Below are positions 52,047-64,000 of a stretch of DNA of 64,000 nucleotides, one piece after another; within the stretch, counting starts at the first letter, position 1; each line of letters opens with the position of its first letter. Under the pieces are notes generated by a model that made no database searches, had not been told where the DNA came from, and worked only from the letters and a program-made list of their open reading frames with translations. The DNA comes from Mycobacterium sp. D16R12 (GTDB lineage Bacteria; Actinomycetota; Actinomycetes; Mycobacteriales; Mycobacteriaceae). The position numbers were made by a program, and so were the translations under genes. Where the stretch lies: the NCBI RefSeq assembly GCF_002013465.1, contig NZ_MAFC01000002.1, positions 186,001 through 250,000 of the forward strand, in the 5' to 3' direction.

Positions 52047-52472
52047 CTAGATCTTCTCGACAACCGCTGTCGCACCGTCGATCTGAACGACCGTCACCGT
52101 CTCACCCTGCTCGAATCGACCTGACTTCTCCAGGCTGCGGGCGGACCACATCTCGCCGCCGAGCCGAACCAGCCCATGGAGGTCATCGACCGGTTCAATC
52201 ACAATGGCACTCTTGCCCTCCAACGCCCTGGCGTTGGTGTGCAGGATCGGGCCGGCCGTCAGCCGCTTGCGCAACGCTGGTCGCACAACGACCAGCAGAA
52301 TGACCGCGCTGATGACGAAGACCAGCCCCTCGGCCCACAGCGGCATGTCAAACACCCAGCCGGCACCGGCCGTGACCAGGGCCGAACCGCCCAGCATCAA
52401 CAGGAACATGTCACCTGTCATCAGCTCGGCGGCCGCAAGCAGGATGCCTGCGACGAGCCACACAATCGGCAT
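52047..52472 (-). CDS. NfeD-like membrane protein (Rv1487-like)
   Basis: A 141-residue protein with membrane segments IVWLVAGILLAAAELMTG and LVFVISAVILLVVVRPAL and a C-terminal OB-fold (GLVRLGGEMWSARSLE). It is the short NfeD form without the ClpP-like protease. It pairs with the stomatin-like gene 30 bases downstream. Confidence 0.88.
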   Translation of the reverse strand: MPIVWLVAGILLAAAELMTGDMFLLMLGGSALVTAGAGWVFDMPLWAEGLVFVISAVILLVVVRPALRKRLTAGPILHTNARALEGKSAIVIEPVDDLHGLVRLGGEMWSARSLEKSGRFEQGETVTVVQIDGATAVVEKI

Positions 52473-52537
52473 AGGTCCACATTAGACCGCGTGGGCAACT
52501 GGTGGGGGCGGATACGGAGCCTTAGACTGCGAGCACT

Positions 52538-53365
52538 ATGGCGAATCCGAGTGTGTCCCTGGCGGTGTGGGCAAGCGCGTGGCTGGCGGGCCGCGCATCG
52601 CCGGACGATGTCATCGACGCCCTCATCGCTTGGGCTCCAAGGCATTTGGTTACTGCATACGATGCGGTCGCCGCAGGACACACGGGGCTTTCGTGGCCGG
52701 ATATGGACGACAACGGCCCCATCGGCCTGCTTCAGACGGTTCGTACCGCAACCGGCCAACCACACGGTTCGCCCGATATCCATGTGATTCTGCCCGCGCC
52801 CGGCGACCCACGGGGCCTGCCCGCCAATACCCAGTTTCAGCGTGACGCGATGGAGGCCAGCGAGGCGATTATACTCAGCGATCGCCAAAATAACTCCACG
52901 GCAATAGGATTGGTACCTGCGGTGGAGTACGACGAGGACCGCGGCGAGACGACCGGCCTGTCCTGGACTGTGTACTCGCTACCTGGCCGGATCCCCGCAC
53001 AAGCGGTGCCCGACCTCGGTGAAGCCGAATATCAACTACGCCAGGCGGTCCGGACAGCCACCGCGACACTCAACCGCGTGGACCGGGTTGTGGGCCCAAC
53101 GGATGCCGACCCTCGCTCCCTGGTCGAAGATGTGCTCGCCACACTACGGGGGCACCGCCTGCCGGACTATGCGCCCCACCGGGCGGTCCGCGTGCTCGAT
53201 TCAGCCAACCAGGTTGAGGCCATCGCCACGGCAGCCGCTGAGATCATGGAGTCACCCGGGGCACTCGACGACGGGACGGTCGCCGACGCACTGCGGCCCC
53301 TCGTCATTCTGGTGCGCGAGGCGCGGATGGCCGCCGCCGCCGCAATTATCAGCGCCGCGAGCTAG
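52538..53365 (+). CDS. Conserved hypothetical protein (Rv1486c-like)
   Basis: A 275-residue soluble protein with no motif that I recognise. It is Ala-rich and mostly helical in appearance, without signal peptide. It sits between the NfeD gene and hemZ exactly as Rv1486c does in M. tuberculosis. A TAGACT hexamer lies 9 bases before the ATG. Its stop overlaps that of hemZ by 4 bases. Confidence 0.75.
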   Translation: MANPSVSLAVWASAWLAGRASPDDVIDALIAWAPRHLVTAYDAVAAGHTGLSWPDMDDNGPIGLLQTVRTATGQPHGSPDIHVILPAPGDPRGLPANTQFQRDAMEASEAIILSDRQNNSTAIGLVPAVEYDEDRGETTGLSWTVYSLPGRIPAQAVPDLGEAEYQLRQAVRTATATLNRVDRVVGPTDADPRSLVEDVLATLRGHRLPDYAPHRAVRVLDSANQVEAIATAAAEIMESPGALDDGTVADALRPLVILVREARMAAAAAIISAAS

Positions 53366-54384
53366 ACCTGCGGACGGCCGCAACACAGGGGTGAACACGG
53401 TGCGCCGTTCACGCTGTACCCGTATCCGGAGACCGGGTTCTCTCCCGCTGCGCGCGGCGCGGAGTTCCCATCGGCAACCTCGGCGATCAAGTCCACCGCG
53501 ATGCGCGCAAATCGCTCGTCGGCCCCCGGCGTCGCTGCCCGCGCGAACTCGATGTCGTGTGCGGCCGCATACTCATACGCCTCGTTGTCCAAGTCCCACA
53601 ACACCTCCAGGTGGTCCGACACAAACCCGATCGGCGCCACAACCACTGATCGGATTCCTCGGTCTTTGAGTGCCGCGAGATGATCAACGATGTCCGGCTC
53701 CAGCCACGGCACCTGCGGCGGGCCCGAGCGGGACTGCCACACCACGTCGTAATCCCGGTACCCGGCCGCGTCGGCGACCAATTGCGCCAGGTAGCGCACC
53801 TGGCGGCTGTAGAGCTCGGGGCCGTGCCGCTGGTCGGCAGCTATCGGGATGGAATGCGCCGTGAACACCAACCGAGGCGCACCCTGCAGGCCCGAAACCG
53901 CGGCGATAACCGCCTCGGCATACAGCTGCACCAACGCCGGGTGGTCGAAATACTGACGAAGCTTCACCAACTCCGGTGCCCCGTCCCCCACCGCGGCGCG
54001 GGCGCGGGCGATGTCCTCCACGTACTGCGTGCACCCCGAGTAACCGCCCCAGGCTGAGGTCGTGAAGACGGCTGCCCGTCGAATCCCCTTGTCGCGCATG
54101 TCGGCAACGGTTTCTTCCACCATCGGGTGCCAATTGCGGTTGCCGAAGAACACCGGCAGCGGTCGCCCGGCCAGTTCTAATTGGCGCGAGATCTCCTCGA
54201 TCAGCGCTCGATTGATGCCGTTGATCGGAGAGACGCCGCCAAAATGGAAGTAGTGCTCGGCCACTTCGTCGAGACGTTCCGGCGGAATCCCGCGGCCGCG
54301 GGTGACATTCTCCAGGAACGGCCGAACCTCCTGCGGCCCCTCGGGACCACCGAAGGACAGCAGGAGGACAGCGTCGAATAACAC
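53362..54384 (-). CDS. hemZ: Coproporphyrin/protoporphyrin ferrochelatase
   Basis: A 340-residue enzyme that inserts Fe2+ into the porphyrin. In actinobacteria the coproporphyrin-dependent route is used, so coproporphyrin III is the likely substrate. The active-site His is in [19 protein letters not shown] is the N-terminal family motif. The C-terminus has [12 protein letters not shown], which with an upstream Cys (GYSGCTQ) supplies [2Fe-2S] ligands as in other actinobacterial ferrochelatases. GTG 54384 gives normal length. It follows inhA after 16 bases. Confidence 0.94.
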   Translation of the reverse strand: MLFDAVLLLSFGGPEGPQEVRPFLENVTRGRGIPPERLDEVAEHYFHFGGVSPINGINRALIEEISRQLELAGRPLPVFFGNRNWHPMVEETVADMRDKGIRRAAVFTTSAWGGYSGCTQYVEDIARARAAVGDGAPELVKLRQYFDHPALVQLYAEAVIAAVSGLQGAPRLVFTAHSIPIAADQRHGPELYSRQVRYLAQLVADAAGYRDYDVVWQSRSGPPQVPWLEPDIVDHLAALKDRGIRSVVVAPIGFVSDHLEVLWDLDNEAYEYAAAHDIEFARAATPGADERFARIAVDLIAEVADGNSAPRAAGENPVSGYGYSVNGAPCSPLCCGRPQV

Positions 54385-54400
54385 AGCCGATTTCCGCCGG

Positions 54401-55210
54401 TCAGAGCAGCTGGGTGTGCGCGCCGCCGTCGGCGAAGATGATGTCGCCGGTGGTCGCGGGCAGCCAATCGGACAGCAGGGCACACACGGTCTTGGCGACC
54501 GGCGTCGGGTCCTTCATGTCCCAGCCGATCGGGGCGCGCTGGTCCCAGCCGTCCTCGAGCACGCTCATCTGCTTACCGGCCTCGTCGCCCAGCGCACCAC
54601 CGACGATCGCGCTCATGGCCAGTGTCCGAATCGGACCGGCCGCAACAAGATTGGAACGGATACCGGCCGCACCCGCCTCGCGCGCGACGAACCGGTTGAC
54701 CGATTCCAGTGCGCTCTTGGCCACGGTCATCCAGTTGTAGAACGGCATCGCGCGGGTCGGATCGAAGTCCATGCCTACGATGCTGCCGCCGCGGTTCATG
54801 ATCGGCAGCACTGCCTTGGCCAGCGAGGCGTAGGAGAACGCCGAGATGTGGAAGCCCTTGGACACGTCCTCGAACGGCGCCTCGAAAAACGGATTCAGCC
54901 CCATGCCGGTCTGCGGCATGAAACCGATGGAGTGCACCACGCCATCGAGCTTGTTGCCCGCTCCGATCACCTCGGTGACACGCTCGGCGAGGCTGTCCAG
55001 GTGCTTCTCGTCCTGCACATTGAGCTCCAACAGCGGCGCCGGCTCCGGAAGGCGCTGGGTGATGCGCTCGATGAGGCGCATCCGGTCGAAACCGGTGAGG
55101 ACCAGCTGCGCACCCTGTTCCTGCGCGACCTTTGCGATGTGGAATGCGATCGACGAATCGGTGATGATGCCCGTCACCAGGATCCGCTTGCCCTCGAGTA
55201 GCCCTGCCAC
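54401..55210 (-). CDS. inhA: NADH-dependent enoyl-ACP reductase InhA
   Basis: The 269-residue FAS-II reductase of mycolic acid synthesis and target of activated isoniazid and ethionamide. The SDR-type cofactor motif is [11 protein letters not shown]; the catalytic Tyr and Lys lie in [12 protein letters not shown]. Ile16, Ile21 and Ser94 (VVHSIGFMP) are all wild-type, so the commonest InhA resistance changes are absent. Translation starts at GTG 55210, as usual for this gene. fabG1 lies 75 bases upstream. Confidence 0.97.
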   Translation of the reverse strand: MAGLLEGKRILVTGIITDSSIAFHIAKVAQEQGAQLVLTGFDRMRLIERITQRLPEPAPLLELNVQDEKHLDSLAERVTEVIGAGNKLDGVVHSIGFMPQTGMGLNPFFEAPFEDVSKGFHISAFSYASLAKAVLPIMNRGGSIVGMDFDPTRAMPFYNWMTVAKSALESVNRFVAREAGAAGIRSNLVAAGPIRTLAMSAIVGGALGDEAGKQMSVLEDGWDQRAPIGWDMKDPTPVAKTVCALLSDWLPATTGDIIFADGGAHTQLL

Positions 55211-55285
55211 GATTCTCCTTAGTTGTGTTCTCGCTCGTCTTACAGCTCTTCGCATACGCGGCGCATTGCCGCCGAGTGCCTGTGC

Positions 55286-56053
<768 letters not shown>

Positions 56054-56118
56054 TTAGACTTTGGCCTAACCGACTGGCCCAACCGAACGCTCACACGAAC
56101 CGCCGAGCCGACACCGAA

Positions 56119-57129
56119 TCAGTTGGGTAGACGCCGGTTGATCACTAGCCCGACGAAGGCCGCCGCGAGCACCAGCAGCGCACCCAGACGCAGCCACCCG
56201 ACGCTGGCATCACCGCGGATCGTCTCGTACCCAATCTGCTGCTGCAGGTTGGCGTACACCTCCTTGAGCTGGCCGAGCGTGGACGCCGTGTAGGTTTCCC
56301 CACCCGACAGCTTGGCCACCTTCTCCATCATGTCGGGGGCGTACGGGACGTTCTGGCGCTGCCCATTGATCTCGACATACCCGTCCTTGGTGCCGAACGC
56401 GATCGTCGAAATCGGTACCTGCTGATCCTTGGCGGTACGTGCCGCGGTGTAGGCACCCTTCGGATTGTCCGGGTTCGACGGAACCGTTTCCTTACCGTCG
56501 GACATCAACACGATGCGCGCCGGCGGCGCCTTGTCACCGCCGCCGATGACCGCACCCACCGTGGCGATGGCCTGCAACGCCGTGAAGATGCCTTCACCGG
56601 TAGCGGTGCGATCCGCAAGTTGCAGGTTATCCAGGGCGTTCACCGTGGCGTCCCGGTTCGTGGTGGGTGAGACGAGCACTGTCGCGGAACCGGCGTAAGC
56701 GATGAGGCCCAGGTTGATACCCGGGGTGAGATTGCGGGCGAACTCCTTACCGGCTTCCTTCGCCGCACCCAGACGACTGGGGGCGACGTCGGTCGATTCC
56801 ATGGACCGCGAGACGTCGATGACGAGCATCACCACAGCACGGTTACGCGGAATCCTCACGTCATGACTCGGGCCGGCCAGCGCGATGGTCAGCACCAGCA
56901 GGCCGACTACCAGGAGCGCTGTCGCCGCGTGCCGCCAGGCACGGGGCCGAGTCGGGGCCACCGAGTCCAGCAGCTCGGTGTTCGCGAACCGCAGCACGCG
57001 CTTCTCGCGCAGGTACTGCGCAAACACATACAGCCCGACCAACGCGGCCACGAGCAGGAGCACCAGGAAGAACCACGGGTGGGTGAAGCCCGTGAGAGTC
57101 ATCGGCCCGAAGAACGGCAAATCGTTCAT
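56119..57129 (-). CDS. VWA-domain membrane protein (Rv1481-like)
   Basis: A 336-residue protein of the BatA type. Two N-terminal membrane segments precede a von Willebrand A domain with MIDAS motif DVSRSMES and a later SDGKET, and one C-terminal membrane helix follows. It is coupled to the DUF58 gene (ATGA). MoxR-DUF58-VWA sets assist assembly or metal loading of envelope complexes; the client here is unknown. Confidence 0.88.
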   Translation of the reverse strand: MNDLPFFGPMTLTGFTHPWFFLVLLLVAALVGLYVFAQYLREKRVLRFANTELLDSVAPTRPRAWRHAATALLVVGLLVLTIALAGPSHDVRIPRNRAVVMLVIDVSRSMESTDVAPSRLGAAKEAGKEFARNLTPGINLGLIAYAGSATVLVSPTTNRDATVNALDNLQLADRTATGEGIFTALQAIATVGAVIGGGDKAPPARIVLMSDGKETVPSNPDNPKGAYTAARTAKDQQVPISTIAFGTKDGYVEINGQRQNVPYAPDMMEKVAKLSGGETYTASTLGQLKEVYANLQQQIGYETIRGDASVGWLRLGALLVLAAAFVGLVINRRLPN

Positions 57130-58093
57130 CGAGCCCCCGCCCCCGTCCCGGCCACCGCACCACGGCGCTGTTGGGAGACAAATCTCACGATGTCGTTGAT
57201 CCAGTCACGGTCGGTCCGCAGGCTCAAAAGCGGTGCACCGCAACGACGCAATGTGCGTGCCACCTCTTCATGATGCCTGGCCGCGGCCTGTTCGAAGTCC
57301 CGGCGCAGATTCTCATCGATCCGGTACTCCTTGGTGATGCCGGTCTCGGCGTCCTGCAAGAGCACTTCGCCGACGTCGGGGAGCTCCATGTCGCGGGGAT
57401 CGAGTACCTCGATACCGAGCACCTCGTGGCGGGCCCCGATGGCGCGCAGTGGCCGCATCCAGTTGATGGGGCCGAGGAAGTCGCTGATGACGACGGCCAT
57501 TCCACGACGGCGCTCCGGCCGTCGCAGCGCGTCGATCGCCAACGACAGGTCGCCGCGGACACCCAGGGGCGCCTTGGGCATGGTGGCGATGCTGCGCAGG
57601 ATGTCCTGCTCGTGGGCGCGTCCGGAGCGTGCCGGTAGCCGAACAATCTTGTCCCCATTGGCAATCAGCGCGCCGAGCCTGTTTCCGCCACCGCTGTTGA
57701 GGAAGATGATGGCCGCCGCCGCCGCGACCGCGAGGTCACGCTTCTCGCAGTTGGTCGTCCCGAAATCCAGGCTCGCCGACATGTCGACCACCAGCCACGT
57801 CTCCAGCTCGCGGTCCGCGATCATCTGACGGACGTGCGGGCTGGTGGTCCGCGCGGTCACCGACCAATCCATCCGGCGCACGTCATCGCCGGGTTGATAC
57901 AGCCTGGACTCCCCCGGCTCCGATCCCGGGCCGGGAATCAGACCGAGATGGTTACCGTGCAGCACCCCGTCGAGCTTGCGACGAATCTTCAGTTCCAACG
58001 TCCGCAACGCCGCCGACAACTGCGGATCACGGATTTCGCCCCGACGCAGGGACGGGATGTCTACCGGCCGCGCGTTGCCCGGACTGGGTGTGC

Positions 58094-58097
<4 letters not shown>
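57126..58097 (-). CDS. DUF58 protein (Rv1480-like)
   Basis: A 323-residue DUF58 protein. The signature [20 protein letters not shown] precedes a VWA-like part with [11 protein letters not shown]. It is the middle gene of moxR1-DUF58-VWA with 4-base overlaps on both sides. Confidence 0.88.
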
Positions 58098-59239
<1,142 letters not shown>

Positions 59240-59412
59240 CAACTTCCCTCCGGCTCTGCCTGACGATTTCATGCCTTATTGGTGACGCGGTGCATGTGAG
59301 CGGCACCCAACCCTGGGCGGCGCCTCCGGTCCACTATTCCAGCATCCCGGGATTTGGTCCACGTACCGGTTCGCTGGCGCGCCGTTCTAGCTCACCTGAA
59401 GGATCAGAAGAG

Positions 59413-60180
59413 CTACCACGCGATGATGCGTACGGCATAAGGAGTCATGCCTCCGGTGCGCACAGGAGACACGGTCACCTTCTCCGCGCTGCCGCTGGCT
59501 TCCAGCATCTGACCGTTGCCGAGGTAGATCACCACGTGCTGGGAACCACCCGGGCCGTAGAACAGCAGATCGCCCCGCTTTGCCTGCGAGACGGGAATCT
59601 TCTGGCCCGCGTTGTACTGATCGCCCGAGTACTTGGGCAGCTTCACGCCGGCCGCCGCGTAGGAGAACATGGTGAAGCCGGAGCAGTCGTAGCCCACCTT
59701 GCCGGAGTCGTAGTCCACGCCACCACTGGGCCCGCGCACGGTGCCACCGCCCCACGAGTACGGAACACCCAACTGCGTGCCACCACGCTGGATCACCGCT
59801 TCCACCGCCTGACGGCCGTAGACCAGTGGGCGACCGGCACCCGCAGACGCACGATTCCCGCCGATGCCCAACGCGCCCAATGCGGTCTGCCCGACCCCCA
59901 TGACCCCGTTCATGATTTTCGTGGGGTCGGCGCCCTGACTCGGCCCCGCGAAGGGCAGCGTGTTGTCCCAGTCGCCGCCCGACGGGTTCAGCCCTAGGGC
60001 GTTGAGGAAGGCAGCACCCACATTCGGGCTGACCGGGTTGTCATCGGCAGTGGCTCGCGGTACACCCATGAACAGCACCAGCGCGACAGCAATCCCCACT
60101 GCGAGGGCCGCACGTAAGACGAAGAGGCCCTGAACCTTGAGCAATTTGGCCGTTCTCGCTGTGTTCACAGGTTTTACCAC
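59413..60180 (-). CDS. ripB: NlpC/P60 peptidoglycan hydrolase RipB-like
   Basis: A 255-residue secreted D,L-endopeptidase. An N-terminal hydrophobic export signal (LRAALAVGIAVALVLFMG, then ATADD) is followed by the NlpC/P60 domain with catalytic Cys in VGYDCSGF and His in SQHVVIYLG. It lacks the coiled coil of RipA. GTG 60180 overlaps the ripA stop by 7 bases; GTG 60168 is an alternative. Length is close to RipB (Rv1478). Confidence 0.9.
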   Translation of the reverse strand: MVKPVNTARTAKLLKVQGLFVLRAALAVGIAVALVLFMGVPRATADDNPVSPNVGAAFLNALGLNPSGGDWDNTLPFAGPSQGADPTKIMNGVMGVGQTALGALGIGGNRASAGAGRPLVYGRQAVEAVIQRGGTQLGVPYSWGGGTVRGPSGGVDYDSGKVGYDCSGFTMFSYAAAGVKLPKYSGDQYNAGQKIPVSQAKRGDLLFYGPGGSQHVVIYLGNGQMLEASGSAEKVTVSPVRTGGMTPYAVRIIAW

Positions 60181-61676
60181 TCAATCAATCGGGTTACGAA
60201 GGGCGTCATGCCGCTGGTCCGCACCGGCGACACCTTGACCACATCGCCGGTGTTCGGCGCTTCGAGCATCTGACCGTTGCCGAGGTACAACGCAACGTGC
60301 TGACTTGCGTTGGGGCCGTAGAAGATCATGTCGCCGCGCTTCATCTGCGCACTGGGCACCTTGCGCCCGGAGTTGTACTGATACCCGGTGTAGTGCCTGA
60401 GTCTGATGCCGACCGCGGCGAAGCCGTACATCATCAGTCCTGAGCAGTCGTAACCGACAGTTCCTGCGCCGGAATCGATTCCGCGGGTCGGGCCGTTGTA
60501 CGAACCACCGCCCCAGGAGTACGGCGTGTTCATCGCACTACCGGCACGCTGGATGACCCGCTCCACGTTCTCGCGGCCGTAGACCTTGGGGATGTACTCG
60601 CCGCCCTCACTGGAAGCTGCCGCCGCCGGCGCGGGTTTGGGGCAGAACATGCCGATGACACCGCATACGGCGGACTGACCGACATTGGCCGCGGTGTTGC
60701 CGATGCCCAACACCATGTTGATGGTCTGCGTCGGATCGGTAGGCACGTTGGCGCTCGCGATCATCGGAAGCGTCGTATCCCACTGACCGCCCGTCCCGGC
60801 TGATGCCACAGCCGCCGGGGCTGAAGTCCACTCGTTGCCGTTACCCGCGATGGCGGCATCGGGGTTGATCACCCGCGCGGTCGCGGTCGTTGCGGCATAG
60901 GCCGGGCCACGCGCGGCGGCGAGCTGTGCCTCGGCGCTCTGTTTCTTGGCCGCCAATTCCGACGCGGTTCCGCGCTGCGCTTCGAGCTTCTTCTGCACAT
61001 CCTTCATCGCCGACACCAGGTCGTCCTGCTGTTTCTGTGCATCAGCGGCGGCCTGGTCGGCTTTGTCCTGGATGGCTCGAGCTTGCGATTCCTTGTTGAC
61101 CTGCTCGGTACGTGCGCGGCGCAGGTTGTCCATGACGGTCTGCGAGCTCGCCTCGACACTCTTGGTCACCGAAGCCAGGCGCACGACGTCGTCAGGGTTG
61201 GTGGCGGTGAGATACGAACCCGAAGGACCCGCCATATAGGTGGCCACGGCCATCCGGTCGAACTTGCCCTGCGCTTCGGCGATCGCACCATTGGCGGTAT
61301 CGACGGCGTGCTGGCCCTCTTCGACCGCCTGGGCGGCTCCGGCCGCGTTGTCACGTGCGTCCTGAAGATCGACCAATCCCTTGTTGATGGACTCCTGCTG
61401 GGTCTGCACGTCAGCGGTGAGCTGTTCGATCTGCTGGTTCGTGTCGGCCAGTTGACTGATCAGAGAGGCCATGTCGTTAGGTTCGGCGGAGGTAACGGCG
61501 AGCGTGTTGGGCCACATCATCAGACCGGCCGCCATCAGCTGGGGCACCACCAGGGCGACTGCCGCGGTCCGTTTGCCGCGCACCGCGAAACGGTCCGCGA
61601 AATTCTGCGGGATTGTCCGTTTCATTCGGTCTGCCGTCTCCTCGATCTTCGGCGCTCGGTGAGCCTTCTCGGTCAT
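60174..61676 (-). CDS. ripA: NlpC/P60 peptidoglycan endopeptidase RipA
   Basis: A 500-residue septal peptidoglycan hydrolase needed for daughter-cell separation. It has an export signal (AVALVVPQLMAAGLMMWP), a long coiled-coil autoinhibitory region at about residues 68-260, an Ala-rich linker, and a C-terminal NlpC/P60 domain with Cys in VGYDCSGL and His in SQHVALYLG. ATG 61676 follows GGGAAGGG. ripB follows with a short overlap. Confidence 0.93.
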   Translation of the reverse strand: MTEKAHRAPKIEETADRMKRTIPQNFADRFAVRGKRTAAVALVVPQLMAAGLMMWPNTLAVTSAEPNDMASLISQLADTNQQIEQLTADVQTQQESINKGLVDLQDARDNAAGAAQAVEEGQHAVDTANGAIAEAQGKFDRMAVATYMAGPSGSYLTATNPDDVVRLASVTKSVEASSQTVMDNLRRARTEQVNKESQARAIQDKADQAAADAQKQQDDLVSAMKDVQKKLEAQRGTASELAAKKQSAEAQLAAARGPAYAATTATARVINPDAAIAGNGNEWTSAPAAVASAGTGGQWDTTLPMIASANVPTDPTQTINMVLGIGNTAANVGQSAVCGVIGMFCPKPAPAAAASSEGGEYIPKVYGRENVERVIQRAGSAMNTPYSWGGGSYNGPTRGIDSGAGTVGYDCSGLMMYGFAAVGIRLRHYTGYQYNSGRKVPSAQMKRGDMIFYGPNASQHVALYLGNGQMLEAPNTGDVVKVSPVRTSGMTPFVTRLIEW

Positions 61677-61705
61677 AGCGGCCCTTCCCCGACACGCTCC
61701 CAGTT

Positions 61706-61783
61706 GTCACATAAGACGCACTAACCACTTTGGCGCCACTTGCACCGTACGTCACTTTGGCAACTAATGAAACTTTAGTCACA
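61706..61783. promoter_or_regulatory. AT-rich ripA upstream region with GTCAC repeats
   Basis: The 265-base gap 61677-61941 is much richer in A+T than its surroundings. It holds GTCACA at 61706 and 61778 and GTCACT at 61751. GTCACA-type repeats are the reported binding element of the response regulator MtrA, a known regulator of ripA. Site identity here is inferred from motif and position. Confidence 0.45.
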
Positions 61784-61941
61784 AATTACAAAGTTGTAAT
61801 TAATTGGCCGCTGACGGGCAATTGATGAGACGTCTTCTGACGGTTAATTGGCCCGAATTGAATACCGGCAGATCATCCCGGTTCCATACTGCGCGCGGCT
61901 ATTTCGTGAAGAAACAGGCTGCGCGAATGGTTTGCAAATCG

Positions 61942-62499
61942 TTACTTAACCGAGTCATTCGTGAATCGGCCGCGCAGGAGCGTAATTCCGGCGCACGCGG
62001 CCGCGACGAGTAGCACAAGCACAATGGTGAGCGCCGTCCACGAGAAGTGCTCACGCCCGAGCTCGTCCACGAAGTTGTTGGCAGAGAGCACCGGGTTGCC
62101 GGTCTTGGCGACGTCCTGCCCAGCCTCGAGCGTCACCCTGTCGAACTTCGCGCTGTAGGTCCCGGCGAAAGACGGACTGATAACGAGGATCGTCGCGTCC
62201 GGGTGGTCCTTGCCGATCTCGGTGGCGATATCACGCAGCGGTGTGTCGATCCAGGGATTGCCGGGAAGCGAAATGACCTTCAGGTCGATGTTCTTGGCAT
62301 GCGCCTTCGCGACGACGTCCTTCAATCCGGGGACATCCGCCGCGGGGGCGGCCACGCCGTCCTCATTGACATCCACGCGCGCCATCTCCAGACACTTGGC
62401 CGACCAACTCATCGGATCGGTGCCCGCGGTCTGGACTGACACCCCCACCGCCTGGCACAACTCAGCGGGGATGATGGTCGGCAAGTGCTGGGGCGTCAC
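61942..62499 (-). CDS. Rv1476-family membrane protein (DUF6676)
   Basis: A 185-residue protein with an extracytoplasmic or cytosolic alpha/beta domain and one C-terminal membrane helix ([20 protein letters not shown]) followed by a short basic tail. It is conserved in mycobacteria between ripA and acn (Rv1476). The function is unknown. Confidence 0.8.
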   Translation of the reverse strand: MTPQHLPTIIPAELCQAVGVSVQTAGTDPMSWSAKCLEMARVDVNEDGVAAPAADVPGLKDVVAKAHAKNIDLKVISLPGNPWIDTPLRDIATEIGKDHPDATILVISPSFAGTYSAKFDRVTLEAGQDVAKTGNPVLSANNFVDELGREHFSWTALTIVLVLLVAAACAGITLLRGRFTNDSVK

Positions 62500-62654
62500 G
62501 CGATCAATCTAACCCCCGCCGCGCGCGGCGTTGGGCGCACAGACACGCCGCATTTGGCGTGCATATCGACGCCCGCCGCGAAGGTGGCGGGTGCGGGGGT
62601 GGGAACGGGGTGTGAAATTTGGGCATCCCCCTTATTACGGGACAAGCGTACTGT

Positions 62655-62660
62655 TAGACT
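62655..62660 (+). promoter_or_regulatory. -10 hexamer before acnA
   Basis: TAGACT (context TGTTAGACT) about 95 bases before the acnA start, giving a leader of roughly 90 bases. A short CACGCC/GGCGTG hairpin lies further upstream at 62544-62561. Confidence 0.35.
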
Positions 62661-62754
62661 GACAATGGAAGGCAGCCATCTGCGGTGGCGCCTCCGGAAC
62701 CCCGCCTGGCACAGCCCGCCGGCGGGTGGACTTCGAGCGAGCTTTGGAGCTGAT

Positions 62755-64000
62755 GTGACTAGCAATGAATCGGTGAATTCCTTCGGCGCCCGCGGCACTC
62801 TGCAGGTTGGTGACGAGTCGTATGAGATCTTCCGACTGAACGCCGTGCCCGGTATCGAGAAACTGCCTTACAGCCTGAAAGTGTTGGCGGAGAACCTGTT
62901 ACGCACCGAGGACGGCGCGAACATCACCAAGGACCATGTTCTGGCCCTGGCCAATTGGGACCCGGCGGCGGAGCCGAGCGTGGAGATCCAGTTCACCCCG
63001 GCCCGGGTGGTCATGCAGGACTTCACGGGCGTGCCCTGTGTCGTCGACCTGGCCACCATGCGTGAGGCCGTCGCGGCATTGGGTGGTGATCCTGACAAGG
63101 TGAACCCGTTGTCCCCCGCCGAGATGGTCATCGACCACTCGGTGATCCTCGATGTCTTCGGCACCGCCGACGCCTTCGAGCGCAACGTGGAACTCGAGTA
63201 CGAGCGCAATGCCGAGCGTTACCAGTTCTTGCGTTGGGGCCAAGGCGCTTTCGACGATTTCAAGGTCGTCCCCCCGGGCACCGGCATCGTGCACCAGGTC
63301 AACATCGAGTACCTGGCCCGCACCATCTTCACGAGGAACGGGCAGGCGTACCCGGACACCTGTGTGGGTACCGACTCGCACACCACGATGGTCAACGGCC
63401 TCGGCGTCCTTGGTTGGGGTGTCGGCGGTATCGAGGCGGAGGCCGCCATGCTCGGCCAGCCGGTCTCGATGCTGATCCCGCGCGTCGTCGGCTTCAAGCT
63501 CACCGGTGAGATCCAGCCGGGCGTTACCGCCACCGACGTGGTGCTGACCGTCACCGACATGCTGCGCAAGCACGGTGTGGTGGGCAAGTTCGTCGAGTTC
63601 TACGGCAAGGGCGTGGCCGAGGTACCGCTGGCCAACCGCGCCACGCTGGGCAACATGAGCCCCGAATTCGGTTCTACCGCAGCGATCTTCCCGATCGACG
63701 ACGAGACCATCAACTACCTGCGCCTGACCGGCCGCGACGATCAGCAGCTGGCGCTCGTCGAGGCGTACGCCAAGGAACAGGGCATGTGGCACGACGCCGA
63801 CCACGAGCCCGCCTTCTCGGAGTACCTGGAACTCGACCTCTCCACCGTCGTGCCCTCCATCGCCGGACCCAAGCGCCCGCAGGACCGCATCGAGTTGACC
63901 GATGCGAAGAACGCGTTCCGCAAGGACATCCACAACTACACCAACGATGCCGAGAGCGGCCCGGCCGCTGCCACGCCGCACACCCAACTCGACGAAGCGA
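62755..64000 (+). CDS. acnA: Aconitate hydratase A, N-terminal part
   Basis: The first 415 codons of the TCA-cycle aconitase; the gene runs off the window end. GTG 62755 follows GGAG at 62746-62749. Recognised blocks are [45 protein letters not shown] and [21 protein letters not shown]. Only the residues near the start of the [4Fe-4S]-binding region are inside; the remaining Cys ligands lie beyond the edge. It matches Rv1475c. Confidence 0.95.
   Translation, partial: MTSNESVNSFGARGTLQVGDESYEIFRLNAVPGIEKLPYSLKVLAENLLRTEDGANITKDHVLALANWDPAAEPSVEIQFTPARVVMQDFTGVPCVVDLATMREAVAALGGDPDKVNPLSPAEMVIDHSVILDVFGTADAFERNVELEYERNAERYQFLRWGQGAFDDFKVVPPGTGIVHQVNIEYLARTIFTRNGQAYPDTCVGTDSHTTMVNGLGVLGWGVGGIEAEAAMLGQPVSMLIPRVVGFKLTGEIQPGVTATDVVLTVTDMLRKHGVVGKFVEFYGKGVAEVPLANRATLGNMSPEFGSTAAIFPIDDETINYLRLTGRDDQQLALVEAYAKEQGMWHDADHEPAFSEYLELDLSTVVPSIAGPKRPQDRIELTDAKNAFRKDIHNYTNDAESGPAAATPHTQLDEA

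Noticed and set aside
62899-63987. 362-codon open frame on the minus strand
   Set aside because: It is a shadow of acnA, whose plus-strand reading is unmistakable aconitase.

Overview
The window is high-GC actinobacterial DNA from a rapid-growing mycobacterium. The FabG1/InhA, RipA/RipB, BioF and LspA proteins and the gene order point to the Mycobacteroides abscessus-chelonae group; the species cannot be settled by eye. The backbone runs, in reverse, like the M. tuberculosis Rv1593c-Rv1475c interval (order recalled from memory). There is no tRNA, rRNA, insertion sequence, prophage or CRISPR array that I can see. Many genes overlap by 1-4 bases (ATGA, GTGA, TTGA, TGATG), so several long translationally coupled operons can be read directly.

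Layout. 1-7536: a partial Nudix-type regulator end, a secreted-type lipase, a divergent TetR/FAD-monooxygenase pair with a palindromic operator, a frameshifted cell-surface-like gene, and a divergent LysR/malate:quinone oxidoreductase pair. 7520-13480: biotin block (bioB-bsaP-DUF2567 operon, bioQ, bioAFD) with two identical BioQ-type operators. 13555-22573: acyltransferase-SGNH protein, glgX, a nitroreductase-ilvA pair, membrane proteins and an ArsR regulator. 22544-36482: dnaE1, a second FAD monooxygenase, rarD-rluD-lspA, ansA, dinX, a methyltransferase, and ileS with a T-box leader. 36483-46724: MFS/LysR pair, DUF294 nucleotidyltransferase plus exonuclease, mutA-mutB-meaB (methylmalonyl-CoA mutase), TVP38 and DoxX membrane proteins.

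46859-50800 is the most interesting part. It is a minus-strand magnesium locus: an M-box riboswitch, a structured leader, a 45-aa ORF, a PRC/MgtE_N/CBS protein, an NRAMP-like transporter whose metal motifs are changed in the way seen in NRAMP-related magnesium transporters, and a 43-aa ORF. The 43- and 45-aa products are clear paralogues flanking the transporter genes, and I do not recognise their family.

50862-64000: stomatin/NfeD pair, an Rv1486c-like gene, hemZ-inhA-fabG1 (heme and mycolic acid synthesis), the moxR1-DUF58-VWA operon, ripA-ripB peptidoglycan hydrolases, an Rv1476-like membrane protein, and the 5' part of the aconitase gene acnA, cut by the window end. Several genes show a TANNNT -10 hexamer 6-8 bases before the start codon, as expected for the leaderless transcripts common in mycobacteria.
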